From Isoetes taiwanensis (Eukaryota; Streptophyta; Lycopodiopsida; Isoetales; Isoetaceae), in the NCBI GenBank assembly GCA_021234155.1, contig JAJEKV010000054.1, forward strand, positions 1,901,468-1,965,467: a DNA stretch of 64,000 bases, in the 5' to 3' direction. Shown piece by piece: positions 1 through 11,679 of this stretch (positions are counted from its first letter, which is position 1; each line of letters opens with the position of its first letter). The translations under genes were made by a program, and so were the position numbers. The notes under the pieces were generated by a model that saw only the letters and a program-made list of their open reading frames with translations, was not told the DNA's origin and did not search any database.

Positions 1-1234
1 CGGTAAAAGGTCAATTATCATTGTCTTGAATAACTTCCACATAAGACCCAATAACAAATGCATGCAAAACTAATGCACTTTCGGCATGAATCTCTATCGG
101 TTGGCATACCATCCCGAAGTAAACACTTGTCTTATGTTTAACATGTCATATCGCCCGTGGTGGATGGATAGCACCAAGCACAAAAGCTGCGAGAAGGCTG
201 TAATTTACCCTGCTTTTCCCGTCACGGTTGGCTATACCATCTTGAAGCACCAAGTGCAAAGTCACGGTTATTTGGGTGCATGGAGAGCACCAAGTGCATA
301 GTGGAGAAAGGCGGAAATTTCTGTCTTGCTTTTCCATGTTTACATAGTTATATCTTTGTGTGTCAAATGAAAACTCCATCATTTTTGTTACCTTGAAAGG
401 GCAAACTCATGCCCTTTCAAAACCCGTGCCAAATATATCTTCCATAAAGCGATACCAATCCAGGAGACAATGAATGCGACATCTAAATACGGAACAATGA
501 CATGGCCTTTTGCTCTCACTCCTTGATCCGCAGAGATGCATTGGTTGCCAAAAGCGGTTTAATGTCTTAAAGCAATGATTCTTTGCGGTCGAGAACACTC
601 CGGCGGATGCAATATCATAGTTGGATAGTGTCTTTTGGAGTCTTGGAATAAAAAAATGACGAGAACACTTTCTGCGTTACCGGTTGAACCGATGGCGTAT
701 AAGTCAGGAACAATAGAACCGAGTCCCTGTACATTTTGTGTAAGCCCGAGAATAGAAGAGCGAGTCGTCCATAAGCGAAAGTCTAAGATCCGGCAAGATT
801 ACATAGGCTGCGGCATCTAAGAGTCGGATCGTGACTGTGATCACGTAACTTGCGATTTTGTGTCCTTAAGAGTCGGATCTGTGGAGCTGTAAACCTGCTA
901 TTCGAAAAAGCACTCTCCAACTATGGCGATTTTATAACCTAAAGTGTCGGATCTGTGAGTCCAAACTGCGATTGCAAAACTCCCCATGATCATGTACCCT
1001 TGGGTTAAGGCCCTTGGGTTAATGTGCCGAAGCGCAAAAGAATTTTCCCTTGATGCTTCAATACTTGGCCGAAAACCATAACTAGCAGGGCATGATGAGC
1101 ATTACTTGGTGAAAACCATAACTAAGGGCTCTAAAAGATCCATTGTGCATAGCTAACATAGAGCTCGAATAGAATGTAAAACACGAATAGATAGAATGGA
1201 TAAGCGCTTCTAGCTCAAGCCCGGTTGGCCAAGC
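1..1234. other. Unassigned non-coding sequence
   Basis: No convincing gene is visible. Short open frames lack codon structure or recognisable domains. There are loose repeats: the motif AGCACCAAG occurs three times in 170-300, and AGTCGGATC-like words recur with about 60-bp spacing in 818-965. It may be old transposon debris, but I cannot assign it. Confidence 0.4.
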
Positions 1235-1237
1235 TTA

Positions 1238-1581
1238 GGGTGCCTCCCCATTAGCCCAAAAACCGACCTTCCCTTTGCCATGTGTCAAACCCGGTTCCAA
1301 AAATGCCATTCCGTTACTAACCCAAATACCTATTTACTGGCGACATGGCGAGGCGGCTTCCCCACCGGAAGGAACGAAGAACTTCCGAATACCCCAGTTG
1401 AACTCGGTTTGTCTTGTAGTGGGGATCGGTAGGGTGAGATCACCCACCGGCGCACTCCTCCCAATAAAACAAAAGGAAGGGAACTTCGGTTTCGATGGGA
1501 ATGGTCGCATACCAATTTTTCGAAGGGAACTCGGTTATGTTGACGTGGAAACTGAGTTCCTGCTCTAATGGGGAGGCACCC
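1238..1581. mobile_element. PIF/Harbinger (Tourist-like) MITE
   Basis: A 344-bp non-coding element. It starts with GGGTGCCTCCCCATTAG and ends with the exact reverse complement (1565-1581), giving 17-bp perfect terminal inverted repeats. It is flanked on both sides by TTA (1235-1237 and 1582-1584), the usual 3-bp target duplication of PIF/Harbinger elements. The interior has no transposase, so it would depend on an autonomous partner. The open frame across 1275-1568 looks incidental. Confidence 0.75.
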
Positions 1582-1584
1582 TTA

Positions 1585-3419
1585 GCAAGGAAATGTTTGC
1601 TGCTGGGCAAGCGCCTTGGGAAGGGACCAAGGAAGAGCAACCAAGCAGGAAATTGGCCAAGGCGGCTAGGGTTCGATGGTCTGCAAGGAAATCCAAAATT
1701 TTAAGTGAAATCTGGGCCGTCGAAAGTTTTAGGGTTTTATGCACGACATACACTAAAACTTTATAATAAAGGATAATATATATAAAATAATAATATATAT
1801 AAAAAAAAATAGAGATATCGTATATGTATGGAAGGAGTTGTCAAGTAAATGTGTTTTGGGCAAGTAATTATATGATATGGGCTGTAGTCGTATACAAAGA
1901 GTTTTTCATATGGAACTGTCGTATACAATGGGTTTTTTGGCAACCTAAGGAACGCACATGGCATATATACCTATAATAGAGGTGAATCCCCCGGGGGTTA
2001 AGTATGATAATAGTGCATGTAGATCATCTTTCATGATGAGCTATATTGTTTTTATGGATGCAAGCTTTCCTTGGTAATATAGATCTCTAATTTCATGTTA
2101 TATTGGTCCACATAAGACAGAAAACAGTTTTGACCCTGTCATGTTCGACGAAACCTATCTTCCTTCTTATACCTTGGAATGAGGTGCAGTTTTTTGGGTT
2201 ATACTCTTTAACTCACATAGAAAAATAAGAAAATACTAAGAAAAAAAAATCATTTCATTAAGACAGTTTTACCTTATATAAATATAAGGCAGTCTTGGCA
2301 TGACCCCCTTGGATTCACCTAAGCATAACTTCCAAGAATGGAGGTAGATAGATTTTTTAGATATTTTTCATATGGAATATGACTGCCATATATGAATTTC
2401 TAGGAAGGGTTTTATTGAATTTTGAGCTATTGATTTTATATGAAGTTTAAAGTGAACAGTGCAAATGCACCATTTTTGGCCCATCGCCTGACAACTCTAG
2501 TGTTAATGGTTCACGACTATTTATATTCAAAGGCATGTTGCCAAGAAAGGCTTGCATTCAATTAAAATATAGATAGATGGTATTTTTACGTCATGCCACA
2601 TTGGCAGCATCCATGAGACACATCTAAATGTAGAGAATGCATGATAAGCTACTATATATAGATTGATAAAAATATTATAATCTATGTAGATATAAGTGTA
2701 GTGCAGCATGCATCTTTTATTACCCTTGTAAAGATGATATATGGGTTTATTTAAGGCATTTTAGATTTATTTTTGTCCTGAATTCTATATTGCCCAAAGC
2801 CAATGCAATACTTATACCTTTCGCAGGAAAGAGCTTGTAAGCTTCTAGCTTCAGAACAAGAAATTGGAATGGACGATAATGCCAACATAATAACTCCCAT
2901 GCTCCTATAATGAACTTCTAATTTCTCTATTTTTGGTGTAATCAAACAATCAAGAAAAGTTGAAGTGCAGAAAACCTTGAACTCGCGTTAGAGATTCTTT
3001 AGTTAACATTGAGATCATTATAACTTATGAACACTTCAAAAAAGCATTGAACTGTAGCTTTTAGAGTCCACAAATTATGACCACAAGAATTGGGTCAAAA
3101 TTTGTAATAGTAAAAAGAAATAATTCATCCCTTCAAACTTGACTCTTTTGAGCAAAATAGGGCTTGACTTGACTTTATCTAATGTCATATAATAGTGAAA
3201 AAACTTGGGAATATGCAAATTATTATGTTATAAAAATTCATTTACTTTTGATTTTTGCAAGTTTTGGACCCCTTTGTCCTAGAAAACTTGAAGAATGTAG
3301 TTCTAGACTAGTACAAAAACTGCTAAATTGTATGAGATTTGAACAATCTCCACAACAAGTGAAAATTCAAAAGGTGGTGGTAGGTTGCAAAATGGAGAAG
3401 TTTGTCTAGATATATAGGT
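1585..3419. other. AT-rich unassigned sequence
   Basis: AT-rich DNA with short homopolymer runs and TA-rich blocks (1760-1810, 2220-2285). I see no gene, RNA gene or element boundary. The open frames are short and have no recognisable composition. Confidence 0.4.
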
Positions 3420-3919
<500 letters not shown>

Positions 3920-3920
3920 A

Positions 3921-3932
3921 TGATATCAGAAC
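3921..3932 (+). other. Degenerate primer binding site (tRNA-Met-i type)
   Basis: TGATATCAGAAC matches the canonical plant initiator-methionine primer site TGGTATCAGAGC at 10 of 12 positions. It lies one base after the LTR end, the same spacing as at 46729-46740. The following 60 bases also resemble the start of the younger element's leader, including an ATCA.CCACTGGC-like segment. Confidence 0.7.
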
Positions 3933-4170
3933 AATGATCTTGATTGACCAAGATCAACCACTGGCAATCGTACCCAGTAGTAGCTAACTGTCCTAGAGAA
4001 AATTCAGTCGTAAATAAAACCCGAGCAAGAACCACGAGTAGTGGATTTTATTTCCCTGTGATTAAGGCTAGAATCTAGCTAGAAGTAATAGCAGCTGGTA
4101 CTTTAATATAAATGAAGAAATTTGCACTGTCAAATCGAACTTAAAACTTGTAACATCGTCCGAAACCACC

Positions 4171-4608
4171 ACGACTCTCATGGTGCACAAATGGCCTCTG
4201 TGAGATTCTCACACACCCATTTGGCACACGATGAGAGTCGTCTACCTTGTTAAAGGAGCTAGAGACTTGAAAAAATTAATTGAATGCATAGATCTAGCTT
4301 AAAATATTAAAAGTGATTGCTAATTAGGCCCACGACTCTCATGATGCCTGAAAGGCACTTATGAGATTCTCACACCCTCATTTGGTGCACATTGAGCCCC
4401 TCCCCCTCCCTCCCCATGTTTAGTGGGTTTGACATCTTAAACGGGTTATACAAGGATCAAATCCAGCTCAACAACATGTGGTAAGCTCGAACTGCATCAT
4501 GGTAGCATGTAATTCGTCAACCCAAACTCGATTTGGCTGATGACTCTCGCGGTGCGCGAATGGCACTTGTGAGCTTCTCATAACTCTGTTTGGCACACGG
4601 TGAGAGTT
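4171..4608 (+). repeat. Three diverged hairpin repeats in the relict leader
   Basis: Three copies of a ~70-bp unit lie at 4171-4241, 4332-4396 and 4541-4608. Copy 1 has perfect 11-bp outer arms (ACGACTCTCAT and ATGAGAGTCGT), and pairing continues inward to an inner GTGAGATTCTCAC palindrome, so nearly the whole unit can fold. Copies 2 and 3 keep the order of motifs (GACTCTC, TGGCAC, TGAG..TTCTCA, TTTGG.GCAC) with substitutions. They lie between the primer site and the first coding-like stretch. Confidence 0.65.
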
Positions 4609-4840
4609 CTCCTGATCTTAGATTATGATTTTGCTCTCAGAATTCTCCTGATCTTAGATTATGATGTGTAATTATATGCATGAAACGGACAAATTTAAAA
4701 ATTTGACCAAAAACCCTAGTGCATGAGCATATAAAAGGCATCCAAACCTCTTTCGTTTGGAATTTTGTGTTCATTGAAGCTGCTCCCAATCCCTAAATCG
4801 ATTTGTAGGTACTCCTGAGGTGATTTAGTTGATGTCAAGC

Positions 4841-5096
4841 ATGACTAGAAGCAAGCAAACAACAAGAACATAAAGAGAAGCTCCATTGCATAGCGCTCAA
4901 GAGAATGTGGTTCGATAGCAACGAGCTGAATACGAAGCCTCGAATCGGGAACAAAATCAAAAATATGATCAAGAATAAAACCAGCAGGATACAGAGCACG
5001 ACCCCAATTCCAGCATCCCCACACTAAGACCAACTCATGATTTTGTCCTGGAGAATGCAGATTGTGCAGTATTAACGCAAACTCCTCTAGAACAAC
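4841..5096 (+). pseudogene. Decayed ORF of the relict chromovirus, 5' part
   Basis: An ATG opens a short frame starting MTRSKQTTRT, followed by a stop and a charged, Glu/Gln/Asn-rich stretch that reads only if stops and frame changes are ignored. The CACTA element interrupts it at 5097. The position after the leader suggests the first ORF of the element. No domain can be assigned. The first ten residues loosely resemble the tail start of histone H3, which may be chance. Confidence 0.35.
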
Positions 5097-5240
5097 CACT
5101 ACAAGGAACAGTCGACGTTCAACGACGTCCAGACGTTGAACAATGATGTCAAGTCGTCGAACAACGACGTCAACGTCATTGAACAACCTTTACGTCGTTG
5201 AACGTCCTCGCGACGTCGTTCATCGACGATTCCCAGGGCT

Positions 5241-5830
5241 GACGTGTCGCGACGGCCAGCGTGGCATGGTCCTTTTGCCAAGCTGGCACGCTTTTGTGTG
5301 TAGACACGTCAGCACGACGTCGTTTATCAACGTCCGCCAGAGCGACATCCACCATGCCCGAAAGTGGCGCGGTCGCGTGGACAAGCCGGGCACGCCGCGC
5401 CGTGTCGACAGACCGCGTCCGCTAATTCGTCGATAAACGACGGCGTGTAGAGTTGACGTGTCGTGTGGGCCGACCGGCATAGTGTTTGTTGCTGGCCGCG
5501 CGCTTTTCGTGTGTAGACACGTCGGCCGAGCGTCGATAAACGTCAGCGCAAAGTGGCGTGTTTACCATGCCCGCAAGGCACGGTCTTTGTGGACAAGCCG
5601 GGCACGGCCGTTCCGGACACGCGATTTTGTCGTCGATGAACGACGATATAGAGAGCGACGTGTCGCGTCGGCCGCCGCGGGTGGCATGGTGCCATTTGCC
5701 AAACCGCACGCTTACGTGGCTAGACACGTCATGTAGACGTCGTTCATCGACGTCGCATAGCGCTGACGTGTTTACCATGACTGCGTGGCATGTCGCATAC
5801 GAAATTTTAACGTCGTACTTGGCGTGTCCT
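5241..5830 (+). repeat. ~200-bp subterminal tandem repeats of the CACTA element
   Basis: The word GACGTGTCG recurs at 5241, 5455 and 5657, giving periods of 214 and 202 bp. Each unit repeats the same order: GACGTGTCG, a GTGGCATGGT-like segment, TTTGCCAA, GCACGCTTT, TAGACACGTC, then a palindromic GTCGTT..AACGTC hairpin and a CCATGCCCGCAAG-like segment. The third unit is partial. Confidence 0.75.
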
Positions 5831-7598
5831 CTAACGTGGCATCAAAAAAATTTAAACATAAAACAAGATCCCATCTATCTATCCTCAAGAAAAAAGTAGG
5901 GCAGATCCGATGGCGATAACCCGAAGCAAGTGTCGAATCCTTCGGATGTTGAAGGATTTGGCTGCTTGTGTAGGAGGTAGGCCTGCTAGTTCAAAGGCCT
6001 TGAGCCATCGGTCGCGAGTCAAGACCGATAAAGGGAAAGAGATGCAAGGGAAAGCGTAGCTTCGGATCATCAAAATCGTTGAAAAACTTTCCATCAATCA
6101 ATCCAAAGTGCCAGAGAGCCGAAAAAAGAGGTTAAAGATTGTTCACGTTGTAATCGGCGTGTCCTCGAATGATGACTCGAGAAGACTCCTTGAGGATACA
6201 TTGGCTATGCATTTCCGTGCATACCATCATAGGTTGACCAAGATGTTTTTGTAAGCCAATAAAAATATCAATAAAAATGTTCTTGTATACATTTGCTTTG
6301 AATATATTTTAGATTTAATATATTACATACATTATATAAAGACAAAAATACTCTTTTTTTTTTTTTTAAGTGTCAGCATGACTTATGTTTAAACTGTTAT
6401 ATTCAATGGTTGGCGAGCTCAATGGTTGTCTACATTATTTATTTATTTTTCTTATACCACGCTTAGCAAAATAACAGGCCTTAGTAAGCCGTAGGTGCAA
6501 AGCGATTTCCTCACAAAAATATATACAAAACTTCTCTTAGGAAATGAAACAAAAAATCCAACGCATAATCAGTTATCAAATCAAGCTGCCCAATTGGGTG
6601 CACAAGCACGAAATGAAATGCCAGTCTCAAGGACTTTCTTATCTAACCAATCTACACTATCTTGAGAGCCAACTACATCCACCCACGTAAATATCCGGTG
6701 GAGTGTCTAGTATAATATCCTCTAATTTGAACTTTTGTGGCACGATGGCCGGTATCAAAGCGTGAATCAAGCTCTCGAAAAAGATGACGCAGCGATCATT
6801 TTCTATACTCCTTGCCAACCCCCATCGGAAAACTACGAATATCTTCGTCACCTTTGGAGATTATTTGCGTGGTCGAACTTGATAAGAATGCATTCGCCTT
6901 GTTACCGCAATTTGAGACTCATTTGTGCACGTCCCATATTAGCCATTTCTTGTGAAGCTTGATCTTGGGAATTCACATTGAATGGCTCAAAGTTATTAGT
7001 GCCTCCACCACCATCCGCAAGTGCCTTTTGTTCGCAGAGAATGCATTAGTTTGTTTCAATTGCAAGATGCGGCCGGTTCGTTTAAGCGATCACATCGGCC
7101 CCCGATAATGGCGGTGACATAGCGTAAACTTGTGCTTGTTTAACATAATGAAACAACATACAATACAAATAACACAAATAAAAAAAAAACCGATTGTTTC
7201 CATTCATAAAAAAGCTTATACATTACTTATGTCCATCCCGAGGGCGTGATAGTTTGATGCAACCATTTGCATCATTATCACGCACCATTAACGTCGTTTT
7301 CTCTTTGTTTGGCTCGGTGAGCCATTCTACCCGTTCCCGTTCCGCGAGGAACGCGGATGTTAGTGCAATCGAAGCTCCTTTTCACTCATCTTTGCCCGCG
7401 ATGGTGAAGGGAGGGTTCTCGGGAGAAGCGGGGGTTCTTGGAGGTGTCTTCCCTTGGAGGAGGAGGATTACTGCTAGAAGGAACATATCGCGCGAAGGTG
7501 CTCTTTAACTGCCGGACCATTATAGCAAGATAGGCAAGAACACTCAAAAGATAAGAATAACAAAGAATTCATCGATGGATCCACTTATAACGTGGATG

Positions 7599-7635
7599 TA
7601 GGGTTAGGGTTAGGGTTAGGGTTAGGGTTAGGGTT
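7599..7635 (+). repeat. Interstitial (TTAGGG)n telomere-like tract
   Basis: Six perfect TTAGGG units lie inside the CACTA element. The unit is the 6-bp type rather than the 7-bp TTTAGGG common in plants. It is short and flanked by transposon sequence, so it is an internal tract, not a chromosome end. Confidence 0.9.
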
Positions 7636-7679
7636 CATATTTGGCACCAGCACCATGCCACGACATGCACACAAGCACA

Positions 7680-8420
7680 GGTCGTCGTTTAACGATGTTA
7701 TGATCATTAAACGTCGTTGAACGACGTCGTGATCATCTGCGTGGCATCTGAGGGGGCATCTGACGCCCCTTACCTGACGTGGCATGCCTAGGTGTCAAGC
7801 CACACCAGTTAGACGTCGTTCAACGACGTCTTAGCTGGTAACTGACGTGGCATATGAGGCGGCATCCGACGCCCCGTGCTGACGTGGCATGCCTGGGTGT
7901 CAAGCCACGTCGGCTTGGCGTCATTGAACGACGTTGTGCAGACGTCGATAAACGTCATTAACGTCGTTGAACGACGAGGTGGCGTGGCTGCCACGCCAGC
8001 AGACACGTGGCAGCCACGCCAGCAGCACCTGCTGACGCGTGACAACCACGTCATCACGTCGTTGAACGACGTCTAACACGTGGTCGCTTACCGCCACGCT
8101 TACGCGCCGGCGACGCCATCGCTGACGCACGCACGACGCCGTCGACGACGACGATACGCACTTTCGCCGCTTAACGACGCTGCCACCATCACCCACGCTA
8201 CCGGCCGCTACCGGGCGCCGCCACGCCGCCACAGTTGTCGCGGCTGACCTTAACCAACGCCGCTGCCGTCGCTTTAAGACGCCGCCGCCGCAGGACGCGC
8301 AGTATAGCGACGCATAAAGCGTCGGTAAAATCGACGCCCGCATCGCCGTAATTGACGCCGCGTTTTTATCGCCGCTTTGACGCCGATCATCGACGCGTAC
8401 AACGACGCCCCGACGCCGAA
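7680..8420. repeat. 3' subterminal palindrome cluster of the CACTA element
   Basis: Palindromes of the CGTCGTTGAACGACG type occur near 7710, 7812, 7920, 7960 and 8058, with TGACGTGGCATGCC segments between (near 7778 and 7880). The last 300 bp are rich in CGACGCC words. This mirrors the 5' subterminal region and supports the element boundary at 8456. Confidence 0.75.
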
Positions 8421-8456
8421 ATAGACGATAAAGAATGGGGCTTTAATCTAGTAGTG

Positions 8457-8765
8457 AACCCGAAGAACATCATGTGGAGACTTCGGCCAATCAAAGGAAG
8501 CCAAACAAGAAACGAAAGAACATGCCCGAAGAAAAAGAAACCCGTAGGAAATGCAAGGAAGAATGGGCACGGCAAAAAAAAGAGCGAGAAGAGGAGTGGC
8601 AAAAGAAAGAACATAACGATAGGTTGCAAGAAGAAAAGAAAGGGAAGAAACCACAGAAGCTCAAAAAGAAGACGTACGCCGACAAAAGCTAAAGGGCATC
8701 AACATCAGACGTCCAAATCCATGCAGCGACGTCTCAAGTGACAGCACAGAGGACGGTGCTTACGG
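8457..8765 (+). pseudogene. Decayed Lys/Glu-rich ORF of the relict chromovirus
   Basis: Right of the CACTA element a frame encodes about 75 residues dominated by K, E, R and Q (8474-8692), probably helical or coiled-coil, then continues through several stops to about 8880. The AAC target duplication links it to the interrupted frame ending at 5096. It is likely part of a gag-side ORF. No zinc knuckle or named domain is visible. Confidence 0.35.
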
Positions 8766-9768
8766 AATGCTAAACAATATCTTGAGGGGAGAAGCAACTT
8801 CGAATCCCCAAGATGAAGCTGAACAGGAGCAGCAGCAGGTACTCCAGAACAATGAAACTAACATAGGCAGAAACAAAACAACCTCCTCCATATCCAGAGA
8901 TGTCATTGCCCACTGATTGAAGAAACAAAAGAAGGGTGACACATATATTTGAAGCATGATGAGCAATTCAAGAAAAGTATGGCCAAGTACATAAAATACA
9001 AGGCCATGTACGATGCATACAAGGAATACTACGATGCACATAGAGTAAGGTACGTTGAAGGAGGGAGGTGACAAGAGATATGACGAATTTGAGACCTCCA
9101 CATGAGGGTCAAAGCATAGAGGGAGGGGACTCTTTTTATTTCAGCGACACATGGTGATTATTGGGTGCTTTTAGGGGACATTTTCTTTGTGCTTTTGTAA
9201 AATATTTTTCTATTATTTTCTTGATATTTTTTCCTGAAACGCATTGATATTATGCCTTAGAATACAAAATTTCAGCCTCAACGGAGTTAGAGAAAAAAAT
9301 ATAAAAATGAATGGACTTTTCTGCACTAGGTGCTTAGTGGGTGCTTTACTGGTGCAAAAATGCCCCCCAGCTCCATGCTTTGACACATGAACCCCAATTG
9401 AGCCTAAGAAGCTTGCAAAATGCAAATGGACCTCCGTACATGCAAGGGCACTTAGAGAAATCTGGCATTTTCAGATAAGCGCCAATTTCTTAATTCCACA
9501 TCGGTCCTTCACAAAGAGGTGGTGCATGAGTACAACACCGATCTCCGTGGGACTGCGAAAATGCTCATAACAACACATGAAGCAGCAAAGATGGAGTTGG
9601 TATAACTCTTTGATAATGTGAACGTATGTGCTTGCATGCAATGTGCGTGCCAATGATGATGCTCAGAGACATAAGGTTGGTTAGGTTCATTAAGAACTGC
9701 CAAAATTGTTGAAATCTTTTTTAAAATTTTGATAATATAATATATCTTGGGTACTTTAAGCTAGTCGA

Positions 9769-10083
9769 ATGTTTAAAATTGTGCTCAATAAATTTAATAT
9801 AAGTTTTGAAGATGCTACTTGTTGGGAAGGAAGTTCCACCGACCACCAAAGTCTTCAATATATCTTTACCCAACCATATCTTAATCTAAGACAGAGAAGA
9901 TGGATGGAATTCTTGGAGGAGTATGACTTCGAAATATTATACAAATCAAGTAAACTAAATGTGCTTGCAGATGCACTCTCAAGGCATCCTTTGACAACAA
10001 GGGTACATTGCAATGACATATCAACACTCACCAGTGAGTTTGGAAAAAATAGAAGAAACGTTGCTAATAAGTGAGGATTTCCA
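9769..10083 (+). pseudogene. Relict chromovirus RNase H C-terminus
   Basis: The translation contains TDHQSLQYIFTQPYLNLRQR, then RRWMEFLEEYDFEILYKSS and LADALSRHP. This is the end of a Ty3/gypsy RNase H domain and matches the same segment of the intact family at 54350-54520 almost residue for residue. The frame breaks just after TLTSEFGK. Protease and reverse transcriptase are missing upstream, so the element has a large internal deletion between about 8.9 and 9.8 kb. Confidence 0.8.
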
Positions 10084-10169
10084 AGAAATATGGATGAGCC
10101 TTTCTACGAGGGCAAGAGCAGACAAAGAAAGAGAGACCTTCAAACATTTTAAGAAGGTAACCTCTTGTA

Positions 10170-11100
10170 CCATAAAAACAAGCTATGCATGCCAGAATCA
10201 TCGGGAGTAAGAAAGATAATTCTTCATGCCACATACAAGCCGTGCGGGTTTCATGAAAACTTGCTTCAAGATAAGAAGTAGTTATTATTGGCCAGATATG
10301 AAGAAACAGATAGCGAGATATATTCAGGAGTGCCAGCTATATCACCAAACAAAAGCGGAGTGCCAGGAGCAATAGAAGCTTTGGCAATAGTCCCAAATGC
10401 AAAATGGGAAGTAATAAGCATGGACTTCATAACAGGGCTTCCAAGAACTGCAAGAGGCAAGGATGCCTTAATGGTCGTGGTCGACAAACTGTCAAAGATG
10501 GCACACTTCGTGCCTTGTCAAACCATCGATACGATCCTAGACACCGTCATGCTCTTCACAAAAGAGATCTTTAGACTCCATGGAATGCCAAGGGAGATCA
10601 TCCTGGATAGGGATCCGAAGTTCATGAGCATTCTGGAAGGATCTCTACAGCAATATCCAGCCAAAGTTGTCCAAGAGTACAGCCTATCGTCCACAAGCAG
10701 ATGGACAGATGGAGCGTACCAATTGGATATTGAAAGATATCTTGAGAAATTATGTCTGGTACAAGCAGTCGAAATGGGAAGACTACATCCACTTGGTAGA
10801 ATTTGCTTATAACAACACCAAGCAAGAGCCATCCCAGATGTCACCATTCATGATAAACTATGGCTACGAATGCTTAACTCCAGACACTTGGTAGAATCCA
10901 GTGTTCAAAGTAGAGATTTCTCAATAGATGTTGGCGGATATGTAACAGCTAGTCGAAGGAGTTCGGGGATATCTGCCAGCAGCAAGAAGATGTTAGAAGA
11001 GGCTAGCCGATAAGCACAGGATCGTAAGGGAGTTCCAAGTGGATTAGAAATGAGGAGTGAAGGAGAAAAAGATAGATGTAGTGGCGCCAGAGAGGATACT
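10170..11100 (+). pseudogene. Relict chromovirus integrase
   Basis: Pieces of the integrase are readable in shifting frames. The core has MDFITGLPRT, DALMVVVDKLSKMAHF and LDRDPKF (10420-10625), then TAYRPQADGQMERTNW and FAYNNTKQEPSQMSPFMINY (10667-10870). The first two catalytic Asp residues are present; several frameshifts and a changed zinc-binding region make it non-functional. Homology to the younger family continues weakly to about 11.1 kb, and no chromodomain or 3' LTR is recognisable. Confidence 0.8.
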
Positions 11101-11679
11101 AGAAAAGTTTGGCCCCAAAATGTGATAATGGCAGTTGGTGCTTATGGGCACGTGCACAATAACCAATCAAAGAAGCCATTATTTTGGTCATATGATATGA
11201 TTTTTGAAAAATATGGCCATTAATATAGTTGCAATAAATGTGCATCCACCTCTTATGAAAACCTCCCATGTGGATGCCAGGTAAGCCTGCTCCTTCCTAC
11301 ACTTGCCAACTAATATTGATTTTGGTAAAAGGCGCGAAAACCTGATTGGCAAATCCAAATACGACGTGGAATTTTTTAATCCAAGTTATGAGCTATTTTG
11401 AGATTCCAAATATGCCCTAATAGAAGCCTCAGAATTGAAACAGCTAAATGGATCCGGAAGCATGAAAGACATGCTTTGTCAGTGTCAGGCTTTGTCTAGA
11501 ATGAAAATATTCAGAACATTCCACCTACAGGAACATTGTTCATGTAGATCAAGTTGTATGCATATGATTAATACACCTGGAACACAATATACAATATTTT
11601 TTCCATGCAGATGACCAATACCATGGAACATAATATGCAATACTATATATGTAGGTATTTTTGGTCCGTTTGCAAGAAG
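11101..11679. other. Unassigned spacer
   Basis: No coding pattern, repeat boundary or RNA gene was recognised between the integrase relict and the next LINE fragment. Confidence 0.35.

Larger units (their letters stand above)
5097..8456. mobile_element. Non-autonomous CACTA (En/Spm-like) transposon
   Basis: The left end CACTACAAG (5097-5105) and the right end CTAGTAGTG (8448-8456) are inverted repeats at 8 of 9 positions and carry the CACTA hallmark. The 3-bp direct repeat AAC lies just outside both ends (5094-5096 and 8457-8459), as expected for this superfamily. Both subterminal regions are packed with inverted copies of a CGTCGTTGAACGACG-like motif, typical of CACTA transposase-binding regions. 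The 3.36-kb interior has no transposase frame; a 49-codon ORF from 5910 (MAITRSK...) and other short frames are unassigned. The element split an older chromovirus. Confidence 0.85.

Noticed and set aside
1275-1568. 97-codon ORF inside the MITE
   Set aside because: No domain; MITEs are non-coding and opposite-strand frames of similar length overlap it.
5143-5899. Several 60-118-codon frames on both strands in the CACTA ends
   Set aside because: They arise from GC-rich repeat units read in all frames; no domain and no conservation pattern.
7599-7635. Chromosome end or telomere
   Set aside because: Only six units, with transposon sequence continuing on both sides.
7585-7785. Minus-strand frame with NPNPNP repeat
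   Set aside because: It is the translation of the TTAGGG tract inside the CACTA element.
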